Shown here one piece after another: positions 1 to 8,484 of a DNA stretch of 64,000 nt. Position 1 is the first letter of the stretch, and the number at the start of each line of letters is the position of its first letter. The stretch comes from Fodinicurvata halophila. GTDB lineage: Bacteria > Pseudomonadota > Alphaproteobacteria > Kiloniellales > DSM-21159. A model generated the notes under the pieces. The model searched no databases, was not told the DNA's origin, and was given only the letters and a program-made list of their open reading frames with translations. Location: the NCBI RefSeq assembly GCF_042651425.1, contig NZ_JBHSCW010000011.1:1-64000 (forward strand). Reading direction: 5' to 3'. Made by a program: the position numbers and the translations under genes.

Positions 1-205
1 GACCAAAATCCCCCAGAGGGCTTAAAGCCAGGATACGCATCTCGAACAACGGCCCAAGCCAAAACAGCTCGCAAAACCGCCGTCCGCGTATCCCTTCCAA
101 TAACAATCAACAATGTCAAAGAGCCGGCATCTCACCCTGAGGTGAGGGCCAAGAACCCCCGTTCGGAAGCATCGCTTCCAGACCACTCAGTCCCTGAACG
201 GAAGG
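1..205 (-). other. rRNA operon leader (5' part of an rrn transcript, 16S lies beyond the left edge)
   Basis: Read on the minus strand, this gene-free stretch looks like the 5' external transcribed leader of an rRNA operon. It carries a boxA-type antitermination sequence (GCTCTTTGACA, plus-strand 114-124). Past it lies an 8-bp stem, GGATACGC at 31-38 pairing with GCGTATCC at 86-93, enclosing a GC-rich loop. The leader hairpin CTCACC/GGTGAG (131-136/141-146) lies just before boxA. BoxA followed by a stem is the usual arrangement ahead of bacterial 16S genes. The mature 16S start is not inside the window, so the assignment rests on the leader only. Confidence 0.68.
114..124 (-). promoter_or_regulatory. 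boxA-like rRNA antitermination element
   Basis: On the minus strand the sequence reads GCTCTTTGACA, close to the Nus-factor boxA consensus TGCTCTTTAACA. It sits about 90 bases downstream of the predicted rrn start point. Confidence 0.6.
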
Positions 206-211
206 TTGGAG

Positions 212-240
212 ATTATAATCACGAAGACAGACCCATTCAA
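212..240 (-). promoter_or_regulatory. predicted rrn promoter (-35/-10)
   Basis: On the minus strand a perfect -10 hexamer TATAAT (plus-strand 212-217) lies 17 bases from a -35 hexamer TTGAAT (235-240, 4 of 6 consensus). The start point would be near 205, directing transcription leftward through the leader. A perfect dyad TTCAGAC-GCT-GTCTGAA (246-262) lies directly upstream of the -35 box and could be an operator or activator site. Bases 263-404 hold no gene that I can support. Confidence 0.6.
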
Positions 241-382
241 CGCCTTTCAGACGCTGTCTGAAGTTTTGTCTTCGGGAAGCCGCGGAAGTTAAGGCAGAGC
301 GCCTTCAGCGCCGCGACGCCTTGGTATTTAGGGATATCGCCGGGCGCTGTCCAGAGCAAAATCGAGATTCATGTCAGAAAAG

Positions 383-391
383 TTATCCACA
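383..391 (+). promoter_or_regulatory. single perfect DnaA box
   Basis: TTATCCACA matches the DnaA-box consensus exactly. It lies between the 3' end of the DUF1489 gene and the rrn promoter. Only one is seen here and there is no AT-rich unwinding region, so this is not an origin by itself. Confidence 0.35.
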
Positions 392-404
392 GCCGTCCGC
401 GCGC

Positions 405-827
405 TCACAGCAGACCCAGCGCCCGCAGCTCGGCGAGCATCTCCGGCGGCGCCTCGGCCAGGGAGTCCGTCGCCTGGCCCAGGTCGGCCGGCGCCTGTTC
501 GGACGGCAGGTAACGCCAGCCCTGGAAGGGACGCTGCTGGCGGGCTGCCACGCGCACCAGGCCCGGCTTCAGCACCAGTCGGGCATAGGAGCGTCCCTCC
601 TCGTCCACGCGCTCCTCGATATCCTCCAGTGGCTGGCGCGCCTGGACCAGGCCCTTGATCACCCAGTAGACGGAACCGCCGTCCAACAGCTCGGCCCGCC
701 GCCGGGGCATCATGCGGGTGTCGTGCCAAAGCCCGCCAGCGGTTGCCAGGCGACGCTCCTGGAACTCCGTCAGGCTGTCCACGGATTCGCTGCCCACCGA
801 CAGCTTGATCAGGTGCAAATCCCCCAA
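405..827 (-). CDS. DUF1489 family protein
   Basis: This 140-residue protein matches my memory of DUF1489, a family of unknown function found in alphaproteobacteria: an N-terminal HLIKLSVG, a central LLDGGSVYWVIKG and a C-terminal PFQGWRYL. No signal peptide or membrane segment is visible. The start is a rare TTG at 827, chosen because a good Shine-Dalgarno GAGGTGG lies 7 bases upstream and no ATG exists near the family N-terminus. The gene begins 2 bases after the liuE stop, so it is almost surely the last gene of the liu transcript. A role in leucine catabolism does not follow from that position alone. Confidence 0.85.
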   Translation of the reverse strand: MGDLHLIKLSVGSESVDSLTEFQERRLATAGGLWHDTRMMPRRRAELLDGGSVYWVIKGLVQARQPLEDIEERVDEEGRSYARLVLKPGLVRVAARQQRPFQGWRYLPSEQAPADLGQATDSLAEAPPEMLAELRALGLL

Positions 828-829
828 GG

Positions 830-1750
830 TCAGGCCACCTCGGATGCCTTCGCACCGCTGCGCGCCAGCGCCACGCGCGAACGCGAGGGACGGCGAATCT
901 GCTCGGAGATGAAGTTGCCCGCCGCGACCAGGCGGTCGAGGTCGACCCCCGTCCTGATGCCGAGGCCATTCAGCATGTAGACCACGTCCTCGCTGGCGAC
1001 ATTGCCACTGGCCCCGGCCGCATAGGGACAGCCGCCGAGTCCGGCGACGGAGGCATCGACCACCGAAACGCCTTCCAGCAGGCTGGCGTAGATGTTGGCC
1101 AAGGCCTGGCCGTAGGTATCGTGATAGTGGACCGCCAGTTCGGACAGCGGCACGTCCCGCGCCAGCCGCCGGATCAGGTTTCGCGCCTGCCCCGGCGTGC
1201 CCACTCCGATGGTATCGCCAAGCGAGATCTCGTAGCAGCCGAGGCCGCGCAGTTCGCGGGCCACCCAGGCAACGGCTTCCGCATCGATCTCGCCCTCGTA
1301 GGGGCAGCCCAGCACACAGGAGATATAGCCGCGCACCTTGAGGCCTTCGGCCAGGGCCCGCTCCGTCACCGGCGCGAAGCGCTCCAGCGACTCCTCGATG
1401 GAACAGTTGATGTTGCGCTGGGAAAAGCTCTGGGAGGCCGCGGCAAAGACTGCAATCTCCCCTGCTCCGGCCTCCAGGGCCGCATCCAGGCCCTTCTCGT
1501 TGGGCACCAGGACGGGATAGCTGACGCCGGCACGTGCGGGTAACAGCGACATCACCTCGGCGGTCGCGGCCATCTGCGGCACCCAGCGCGGACTGACGAA
1601 CGCGCCGGCTTCGATGTGGGTCAGGCCGGCATCGGCCAGGCGGACGATCAGGTCCGCGCGCATCGCAGCGGGCAGATGGGCCGACTCGTTCTGCAGGCCG
1701 TCGCGCGGGCCCACTTCCACCAGACGGACTGTCTTCGGCAATTCACTCAT
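830..1750 (-). CDS. liuE: hydroxymethylglutaryl-CoA lyase
   Basis: This 306-residue TIM-barrel enzyme cleaves HMG-CoA to acetoacetate and acetyl-CoA, the last step of leucine breakdown (also called mvaB). The N-terminal PRDGLQNE holds the catalytic Arg16 and Asp17. The metal-binding HYHDT is at 208-212, and the family signature with catalytic Cys is SVAGLGGCPYA, Cys241. The ATG at 1750 is preferred to an upstream start that would add a basic, non-homologous tail. It overlaps the end of liuD by 8 bases, indicating translational coupling. DUF1489 follows directly. Confidence 0.95.
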   Translation of the reverse strand: MSELPKTVRLVEVGPRDGLQNESAHLPAAMRADLIVRLADAGLTHIEAGAFVSPRWVPQMAATAEVMSLLPARAGVSYPVLVPNEKGLDAALEAGAGEIAVFAAASQSFSQRNINCSIEESLERFAPVTERALAEGLKVRGYISCVLGCPYEGEIDAEAVAWVARELRGLGCYEISLGDTIGVGTPGQARNLIRRLARDVPLSELAVHYHDTYGQALANIYASLLEGVSVVDASVAGLGGCPYAAGASGNVASEDVVYMLNGLGIRTGVDLDRLVAAGNFISEQIRRPSRSRVALARSGAKASEVA

Positions 1751-3770
1751 CGTTACCTGCCGTTCCTGTTTCCTGAACCTCGAAGCGAATGAGCTCAACG
1801 CCCTCGCCCACGGAATCACCCTCCGCGAAGAGGACCTCCTGCACAATGCCATCCTCGGCGGCGGTGATGGTATGTTCCATTTTCATGGCTTCAAGTACCA
1901 TGAGGGCGGTGCCCTTGGCGACTTGCTGGCCGGGGGTGACCGCCACGCGGGTGACCTTGCCCGGCATGGGCGCAACCAGGCGGTCCGCGCCCTCCTGGGT
2001 CAGGGCCTCGAAGCCGTGGCGGTCCAGGAAATGCAGGCGATGACACTGGCCATCCACCACGACCAGATAGTCGCCGCCCTCGCGAAAACAGCGCCAGCCA
2101 AGCCGCCGGCCATCGATCGCCGCCGTCATGGACGTGAGATCACCACTGTCCTCCAGACGGACCCGATGGCACGCCTCGCCCACCCAGACGTTCCAGTCCC
2201 GCCCCGACGCCAACAGTTGGACGGCATGCTCCTCGTCCTGGTACCGGAAATCCAGGACCAGCGCCTCGTGGCCGCCGGGACGCCAGCCGGACAGCTCGGC
2301 CCAGGGCGAGTACGGGTCCTGTGTGGCGGCCTGGACAGACAGGGTGTGCAGGCGCTGTTCCTGAAGACGGGAAAGCGCGGCCAGCAACAGCACCCACGCC
2401 GACGGCAGGCCCTCGGAGGGCACCAGGAGTTCCGCGCGATAGCGTTCGACGAACCCCGTATCGAAATCCCCGTTACGGAAGGCAACATGACCCGCGATGG
2501 AGCGCAGGAAAGCCAGGTTGGTCACCGGCCCGGCGATCTCCGTTCGGCGCAGGCCATACTCCAGCCGCCGCAGCGCCTCGGCCCGATCCCGGCCATGGGC
2601 GATGACCTTGGCGATCATGGGATCGTAGTCGACGGGTATGCTGTCCCCGCTCTCGACGCCGGCATCGACCCGGAAACCCGCCTGCGTGTCAGGAAAGGCA
2701 AGGTGTACCAGCCGTCCCGGCGAAGGCATGAAGTCTCGCGCCGCATCCTCGGCATAGAGCCGGGCCTCCACGGCATGTCCCTGCCGGGGAATGTCCTCCT
2801 GTGCCAACGGCAAACACTCGCCGGCGGCCACGCGCAGCTGCCATTCCACAAGGTCCTGGCCGGTGACCATCTCGGTCACCGGATGTTCCACCTGCAGGCG
2901 GGTGTTCATTTCCATGAAGAAATAGTCCTCGCCCTCGGCGATGAACTCCACCGTGCCGGCGTTGCAGTAGCCGATCGCCTGGGCGGCGCGCAAGGCCGCC
3001 TGCTGCAGGCCCGTGCGCACCTCCTCGGACAGGCCGGGTGCCGGCGCCTCCTCGATCACCTTCTGATGGCGGCGCTGAACGGAGCAGTCGCGCTCGTGCA
3101 GGTGGACGAAGTTGCCGTGGCTGTCGGCGAAGACCTGCACCTCGATATGGCGCGGCTGCGTCAGGTACTTCTCGATCAGGACCCGGTCGTCGCCGAAGGC
3201 GGCCCGCGCCTCGCGGCGTGCGCCCTCCAGGTCGTCGGTGAAGCGCGCCGCATCCTCGACGATCCGCATGCCCTTGCCGCCGCCGCCGGACGAAGCCTTG
3301 ATGAGCACGGGATAGCCGATCCCGGCGGCAGCCTCTTCGAGGGTGGCGTCGTCCTGCTCGTCGCCGTGATAGCCGGGCACAAGGGGAACGCCGGCCTTCT
3401 CCATCATCTGCTTGGCCCGGGTCTTGGACCCCATGGCGCGGATGGCCGAGGTCGGAGGCCCGACGAAGACCAGCCCCGCCTCGGCGCAGCTCTCGGCGAA
3501 GTCCGCGTTCTCGGACAGGAAGCCATAGCCGGGATGGATCGCCTCCGCCCCGCAGGTCCGCGCCGCCGCCAGGACGGCTGCCGTATCCAGGTAGTTGCCC
3601 GGCCCCTTCTCGTCCCCCAGGTACACGGCCTCGTCGGCCAGGCGTACGTGGCGCGCCCCGGCATCCGCGGCTGTATAGACCGCCACACAGCGCAGCCCCA
3701 GGCGGTGGGCGGTGTCCATGATGCGACAGGCGATCTCGCCGCGATTGGCAATCAGAAGAGTCGAAAACAC
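1743..3770 (-). CDS. liuD: methylcrotonyl-CoA carboxylase, biotin-containing alpha subunit
   Basis: This 675-residue subunit carries the biotin carboxylase half of 3-methylcrotonyl-CoA carboxylase. Residues 1-450 form the biotin carboxylase ATP-grasp region, beginning LIANRGEIACRI and including the glycine loop SSGGGGKGMR. The C-terminus is a biotinyl domain with EAMKMEHT, biotinylated Lys630. A GTG start at 3770 fits both the family N-terminus and a GAGGTG Shine-Dalgarno; a longer reading frame upstream adds about 30 unrelated residues. It pairs with LiuB. Assignment to methylcrotonyl-CoA rather than another acyl-CoA is from the liu neighbours. Confidence 0.94.
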   Translation of the reverse strand: MFSTLLIANRGEIACRIMDTAHRLGLRCVAVYTAADAGARHVRLADEAVYLGDEKGPGNYLDTAAVLAAARTCGAEAIHPGYGFLSENADFAESCAEAGLVFVGPPTSAIRAMGSKTRAKQMMEKAGVPLVPGYHGDEQDDATLEEAAAGIGYPVLIKASSGGGGKGMRIVEDAARFTDDLEGARREARAAFGDDRVLIEKYLTQPRHIEVQVFADSHGNFVHLHERDCSVQRRHQKVIEEAPAPGLSEEVRTGLQQAALRAAQAIGYCNAGTVEFIAEGEDYFFMEMNTRLQVEHPVTEMVTGQDLVEWQLRVAAGECLPLAQEDIPRQGHAVEARLYAEDAARDFMPSPGRLVHLAFPDTQAGFRVDAGVESGDSIPVDYDPMIAKVIAHGRDRAEALRRLEYGLRRTEIAGPVTNLAFLRSIAGHVAFRNGDFDTGFVERYRAELLVPSEGLPSAWVLLLAALSRLQEQRLHTLSVQAATQDPYSPWAELSGWRPGGHEALVLDFRYQDEEHAVQLLASGRDWNVWVGEACHRVRLEDSGDLTSMTAAIDGRRLGWRCFREGGDYLVVVDGQCHRLHFLDRHGFEALTQEGADRLVAPMPGKVTRVAVTPGQQVAKGTALMVLEAMKMEHTITAAEDGIVQEVLFAEGDSVGEGVELIRFEVQETGTAGNDE

Positions 3771-3837
3771 GCTGCACCTCGCGACTTGGAAAGAAGACAC
3801 CGTTTGCTCGTTCCCGCACGTGGCGGCCCAGGACATG

Positions 3838-5727
3838 TCATGGCTTCCTGTCCCCTGCACTTGCCGCCTGGTCGTCGTCAGCCTCCGAGGACGACTCCAC
3901 CGAGCTGTCCTGGTGATGTGTCGTGGAGATCCCCGGCCATCCCCGCCGGAAAAGCGCTGCCGCGCGATGGAACAGGACGAGCAGCCGTTCGGGCAGCAGC
4001 TGCGGCGGCGCCGGTTCCAGCCAGATTCCCACCTCGGTGATGCCCTCCTCGTTCAGGTCGCGCACGACCAGCTCGATGGGTCCCAGTGCCAGACGGTCGC
4101 CCACCGACACCGTCTTGCCGAGCCGCTTGCGCAGAAAATCGGCCAGCGGCATCTCGCGCTCCTGCGTGGTGACCGGCAGATCATAGATGTCGGACAGCGC
4201 CCCAACGGGCGTGGTTCCGGGAAAGGAAAAGTCGCCCAGGGTCACTTCCTCGCGCCGGGAGCGGCTGCGCCGCCGCGGCAGCAGCTGGCGATCCAGCAGC
4301 AGGACCTGTTCGGGCGGGGCCACGGCAAGCAGGTAGTCGTTCGGCTTCAGCATCTTGATCAGCTGGCGCGGCACCACGACGTTCCCGCGCAGGAGCGCCA
4401 GGATGCGTACGCGGTCGGGCACGCGCAGCGCGTCGATCGACTTGTTCACCATGGGACTGGACTCGGCGATGCGATAGCCCACCATCTCGCGGTCGAAGCC
4501 CGTCGGCAGCTCGAAATCCAGTTTGCCCTTGTCCTCCGGGGTGGGAGGCAGCTCGATGTTCAGTTTTCGTGCCAGCCAGGGCACGGTCCAGCCCTGCAGG
4601 ATCAGCGAGCTGAGCACCACCAGGAAGGCAACGTTGAAGAACTGCATCCCCCCGACCACGCCCTGGAGCAGGGGGATGATCGCCAGGAAGATCGGAACGG
4701 CGCCGCGCAGGCCCACCCAGGCGATGAACAATCGCTCCTCGCGCGAAAAGTTGAAGGGCGCAAGGCAGAGCAGGACCGCCACGGGCCGGGCGATGAACAT
4801 CAGTCCCAGGGCAATCAGGCCGGCCGGCAACAGGTCGGGCAGCAGGTTGCTGGGGGTCACCAGGAAGCCCAGCATCAGGAACATGCCGATCTGGCAGACC
4901 CAGGCGATTCCGTCGTGGAACCTGCGGATCAGCTGGTTGGCCCGCAAGCGCTTGTTGCCCGCCACGATGCCGGCCAGATAGACGGCCAGGAAGCCACTGC
5001 CCTCCAGCTGCTGCGCCCCGCCGAACACGACCAGCGCCCCCGCAATCACGAAGACGGGATAGAGGCCGGGCGCAAGTTCCAGCTTGTTGACCACCCAGGT
5101 CAGTGCGTAGCCGCCCAGCAGGCCGAAGGCCGCACCGACGCCCAGCTGCAGCAGGAAGCTGCGGGCGATATCCCAGGTGATGTCAGTTGTGCCCGACGAC
5201 ACGAGCTCGGCCAGGGTGATGGTCAGGAAGATGGCCATGGGGTCGTTGACGCCGGACTCGACCTCCAGGGTCGTGCCGACCCGGCGCTTCAGGTCCATGC
5301 CGCGCTGGTGCAGCAGCAGGAAGACCGCAGCGGCATCGGTGGAGCCCACGATCGAGCCGACCAACAGCGAAGGCACAAGCCCGAAATCGAGCACGGCCCA
5401 GGCGAAGAGCCCCGTGAGACCAGCCGTGATCAGTACGCCCAGCGTCGCCAGCAAGGAGGCCGGCGCCCAGGCCACACGAATGGACTTGAGGGGCGTGCGC
5501 AGGCCACCGTCGAACAGGATGATGGCAAGCGCCAGGCTGCCCACCAGATAGGCGAGATCGAAATTGTCGAAGGAGATCCCGAAGGGACCGTCCTCCCCGA
5601 AGAACATGCCGAGTCCGAGGAAGACCAGCAGCAGGGGCGCCCCTATGCGGGAGGACAGCACGCCGGCCAGGATACTGACCAGCAGCAGCGCACCTCCCAT
5701 GAATATCAGTTGATTGGCAAATTCCAT
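3838..5727 (-). CDS. nhaP2: potassium/proton antiporter, CPA1 type with TrkA-C and CorC-like domains
   Basis: This 629-residue inner-membrane cation/proton antiporter starts with about twelve hydrophobic segments (residues 1-385). They include the acidic motif ILFDGGLRTPL and the GSTDAAAVF...VESGVNDPMA region typical of CPA1 exchangers. A cytoplasmic RCK_C/TrkA-C domain (about 400-480) and a CorC/HlyC-associated domain (about 490-580) follow, as in NhaP2/CvrA. K+ as the substrate is inferred from this domain set. It sits between liuC and liuD on the same strand, with 98 and 67 bases of spacing, so it may be co-transcribed with leucine catabolism genes although its function is unrelated. Confidence 0.88.
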   Translation of the reverse strand: MEFANQLIFMGGALLLVSILAGVLSSRIGAPLLLVFLGLGMFFGEDGPFGISFDNFDLAYLVGSLALAIILFDGGLRTPLKSIRVAWAPASLLATLGVLITAGLTGLFAWAVLDFGLVPSLLVGSIVGSTDAAAVFLLLHQRGMDLKRRVGTTLEVESGVNDPMAIFLTITLAELVSSGTTDITWDIARSFLLQLGVGAAFGLLGGYALTWVVNKLELAPGLYPVFVIAGALVVFGGAQQLEGSGFLAVYLAGIVAGNKRLRANQLIRRFHDGIAWVCQIGMFLMLGFLVTPSNLLPDLLPAGLIALGLMFIARPVAVLLCLAPFNFSREERLFIAWVGLRGAVPIFLAIIPLLQGVVGGMQFFNVAFLVVLSSLILQGWTVPWLARKLNIELPPTPEDKGKLDFELPTGFDREMVGYRIAESSPMVNKSIDALRVPDRVRILALLRGNVVVPRQLIKMLKPNDYLLAVAPPEQVLLLDRQLLPRRRSRSRREEVTLGDFSFPGTTPVGALSDIYDLPVTTQEREMPLADFLRKRLGKTVSVGDRLALGPIELVVRDLNEEGITEVGIWLEPAPPQLLPERLLVLFHRAAALFRRGWPGISTTHHQDSSVESSSEADDDQAASAGDRKP

Positions 5728-5825
5728 CTTGCTGAACGGCCTGACAGGCCGATTTCTTCCTCACTCACTTGTGTTCGTCACGAACCAGCGCCCAAGTCCC
5801 TATTTTCGCTCCTGCGTCACAGCCG

Positions 5826-6623
5826 TCACTCCCGCTGCTGCCGCCATGAAGGCGTCGCCTTTTCCAGGAACGAGCGAATGCCCTCGCGCCCTTCTGGGGA
5901 GGCACGCAAGCGGGCTATTCGCTTCGCCGTCTCGCGCGTCAGCTCGGACGAGTGACGGTTGGCCGACACGGAGAACACCAGGTCCTTGGCCGCACGCAGG
6001 GCCTCGGGGCCGCCGGCCAGCAGGTTGCCGGAGAGCTTTTCCGCCCTTGCCTCCAACTCGTCAGGAGCGACCGCTTCGTGTACCAGTCCCAGGCGACAGG
6101 CCTCGACCGCGGAGAACTTTTCCCCCGTCAGGAAATAGCGGCGCGAGGCCCGCGCGCCCATGGCATCCAGAACATAGGGCGAGATCACCGCGGGGATCAG
6201 CCCCAGCCGCACCTCGGTGAGTGCGAAGGCTGCCGTCTCGGAGGCCAGCGCAATGTCGCAGCAGGCGACGAGACCGACCCCGCCGCCAATCGCCGCCCCC
6301 TGGACGAGAGCCAGGGTCGGACGCGAGAAGCTGTTCAGCCGCTCCATCAGGGCAGCCATGGCCTCGGCGTCACGGATATTCTCCGCCTCGCTGTAGCCGG
6401 CCATGGCCTGCATCCAGTTGAGATCGGCGCCGGCCGAGAAGGAACGCCCCTCGGCGGCCAGTTGCAGCAGGCGAACCTCCGGATCGCCGTCGAGGCGCGC
6501 CAGCGTCTCGCTGAGCTTCGCGATGAGCGCGTCATTGAAGGCATTGTGAACCTCGGGCCGGGTCAACGTGATCCGGACAATGCCGTTGTCCCTGCGATCT
6601 TCCCTGAAGAGCTGTTCAGTCAT
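5826..6623 (-). CDS. liuC: methylglutaconyl-CoA hydratase (enoyl-CoA hydratase family)
   Basis: This 265-residue crotonase-fold enzyme should hydrate 3-methylglutaconyl-CoA to HMG-CoA. SAGADL (63-68) and the oxyanion segment AIGGGVGLVACCD are clear. At the position of the first crotonase catalytic Glu there is Gly117, while the second, Glu137 in TEVRLGLIP, is kept; I recall this from LiuC-type hydratases, but it should be checked. The start at ATG 6623 avoids a short proline- and serine-rich extension and lies 4 bases from the liuB stop. A crotonase-family neighbour with another substrate is the main alternative. Confidence 0.9.
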   Translation of the reverse strand: MTEQLFREDRRDNGIVRITLTRPEVHNAFNDALIAKLSETLARLDGDPEVRLLQLAAEGRSFSAGADLNWMQAMAGYSEAENIRDAEAMAALMERLNSFSRPTLALVQGAAIGGGVGLVACCDIALASETAAFALTEVRLGLIPAVISPYVLDAMGARASRRYFLTGEKFSAVEACRLGLVHEAVAPDELEARAEKLSGNLLAGGPEALRAAKDLVFSVSANRHSSELTRETAKRIARLRASPEGREGIRSFLEKATPSWRQQRE

Positions 6624-6627
6624 GATA

Positions 6628-8235
6628 CTACATCCTGAAAAGGCCGAAACGGGTGGGCTCGATGGGGGCATTCAGGCTGGCCGAGAGGCCCAGGGCCAGG
6701 CAGGTCCGCGTGTCGCGCGGATCGATCACGCCGTCGTCCCACAGCCGCGCCGACGCGTAATAGGGATGTCCCTGGGTTTCGTACTGCTCGCGGATCGGGG
6801 CCTTGAAGGCCTCTTCCTCCTCCGCGGGCCAGGATTCGCCGCGCCCCTCCAGCGCATCGCGACGAATGGTGGCAAGCACGTTGGCCGCCTGCTCGCCACC
6901 CATCACGGAGATGCGGGCATTGGGCCACATCCAGAGGAAGCGCGGGCTGTAGGCCCGCCCGCACATACCGTAGTTGCCGGCCCCGAAACTGCCACCGATC
7001 ACGACGGTGAACTTGGGCACGTTGGCGCTGGCAACTGCCGTCACCAGCTTGGCGCCGTTCTTGGCGATACCGCCGGCCTCGTACTTCCGGCCCACCATGA
7101 AGCCCGAGATGTTCTGCAGGAAGACCAGCGGGATACCACGCTGGCAGCAGAGCTCGATGAAATGGGCGCCCTTCAGCGCCGACTCACTGAAGAGGATGCC
7201 GTTGTTCGCCAGGATCCCTACCGGATAGCCGTGAATCTCGGCAAAGCCGCAGACCAGTGTCGGTCCGTAGAGCGTCTTGAACTCGTCGAAGGCGCTGTCG
7301 TCCACGATGCGCGCGATGATCTCGCGTACGTCATAGGGCTGGCGCAGGTCGCAGGGTACGGCCCCGTGCAGCTCACCAGGATCATAGCGAGGCGCGCGCG
7401 GAGCGCTCAGATCCAGGCTGGTGGTCTTCACGCTGTTGAGGCGCGCCACGGACTGCCGCGCCAGGCCCAGCGCGTGCTTCTCGTCCACGGCGAAGTGGTC
7501 GGCCACCCCCGACAGCCGCGTATGCACCTCGGCCCCGCCCAGGTCCTCGGCGCTCACCTCCTCGCCTGTCGCCGCCTTGACCAGGGGCGGCCCGCCCAGG
7601 AAGATCGTTCCCTGTTCGCGTACGATGATCGCCTCGTCCGACATGGCCGGCACGTACGCGCCACCGGCCGTGCAGGACCCGAGCACCACGGCGATCTGGG
7701 CAATGCCGGCAGCCGACATGCGCGCCTGGTTATAGAAGATGCGGCCGAAGTGATCGCGGTCCGGAAAGACCTCGTCCTGGTTGGGCAGGTTGGCGCCACC
7801 GGAATCCACCAGGTAGATGCAGGGCAGGCGATTCTGTTCCGCCACCTCCTGGGCGCGCAGGTGCTTCTTGACCGTCAACGGATAGTAGGTCCCGCCTTTG
7901 ACGGTGGCATCGTTGGCCACGACCATGCATTCGCGTCCGCTGACACGCCCGATGCCGGTGAGGATCCCCGCCGCGGGGACCTGGTCCTCGTAAAGCCCCC
8001 AGGCGGCGAGCGGCGAAAGCTCCAGGAAGGGCGACCCTTCGTCCAGCAGCAGGCGTATGCGTTCGCGGGGCAGGAGTTTGCCGCGTTTCAGATGGCGCTC
8101 GCGTGCGGCCTCGCCGCCGCCCGAGCGAACGCTGGCCAGCTGATGGTTCAGGTCGCCCACCAGGCGTCCCATGTCCTCGGCATTCTTCCGGAAATCCTCG
8201 CTCTGGGGCGACAGGGTGGAGTCGATGCGACTCAT
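6628..8235 (-). CDS. liuB: methylcrotonyl-CoA carboxylase, carboxyltransferase beta subunit
   Basis: This 535-residue carboxyltransferase moves CO2 from LiuD-biotin to methylcrotonyl-CoA. Both crotonase-like halves are present, with LVDSGGANLPNQ and GSCTAGGAYVPAMSDE in the first and GGSFGAGNYGMCGRAY in the second. The length matches MCC beta subunits. The ATG at 8235 has GGAG 9 bases upstream and starts the family N-terminus SRIDSTLSPQSEDF. It is the first gene of the liuB-liuC-nhaP2-liuD-liuE-DUF1489 run, with its promoter in the 249-base gap shared with leucine dehydrogenase. Confidence 0.95.
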   Translation of the reverse strand: MSRIDSTLSPQSEDFRKNAEDMGRLVGDLNHQLASVRSGGGEAARERHLKRGKLLPRERIRLLLDEGSPFLELSPLAAWGLYEDQVPAAGILTGIGRVSGRECMVVANDATVKGGTYYPLTVKKHLRAQEVAEQNRLPCIYLVDSGGANLPNQDEVFPDRDHFGRIFYNQARMSAAGIAQIAVVLGSCTAGGAYVPAMSDEAIIVREQGTIFLGGPPLVKAATGEEVSAEDLGGAEVHTRLSGVADHFAVDEKHALGLARQSVARLNSVKTTSLDLSAPRAPRYDPGELHGAVPCDLRQPYDVREIIARIVDDSAFDEFKTLYGPTLVCGFAEIHGYPVGILANNGILFSESALKGAHFIELCCQRGIPLVFLQNISGFMVGRKYEAGGIAKNGAKLVTAVASANVPKFTVVIGGSFGAGNYGMCGRAYSPRFLWMWPNARISVMGGEQAANVLATIRRDALEGRGESWPAEEEEAFKAPIREQYETQGHPYYASARLWDDGVIDPRDTRTCLALGLSASLNAPIEPTRFGLFRM

Positions 8236-8336
8236 GCGACTGGCTCCATCTCGATTCACACCGCCAGAGAATAGCGGAAAGACCAAGGTTCAGGGGCACT
8301 GCGGCGCGACGCAACGCCAAAAAGATCGATTCTTGC

Positions 8337-8346
8337 GTATGCATAC
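8337..8346. promoter_or_regulatory. 10-bp palindrome in the liuB/ldh divergent promoter region
   Basis: GTATGCATAC is a perfect palindrome near the middle of the 249-base gap between the divergent liuB and leucine dehydrogenase genes. It could be an operator for a regulator serving both. No regulator gene is adjacent and no clear -35/-10 pair was found around it. Confidence 0.2.
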
Positions 8347-8484
8347 AGTGACACACACGCAGCCCCTGTCGGCAGCTGAAAAGATAGAAAAGAAATTACG
8401 CTTCATTTCCAATATCATATTCGAAGAGACTTAGGCAAAGGTTTGCCCACCGAAAGGCGGAAAAACCTGACAGGAGTCGCGAAA

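Noticed and set aside
1..404. Chromosome origin at the left edge, suggested by the DnaA box
   Set aside because: Only one box, no AT-rich unwinding element, and the region is better explained as an rrn leader and promoter.
1614..5955. Two very long plus-strand frames opposite liuD and nhaP2
   Set aside because: Both are shadows of the genuine minus-strand carboxylase and antiporter genes, with no start signals and non-protein-like composition.
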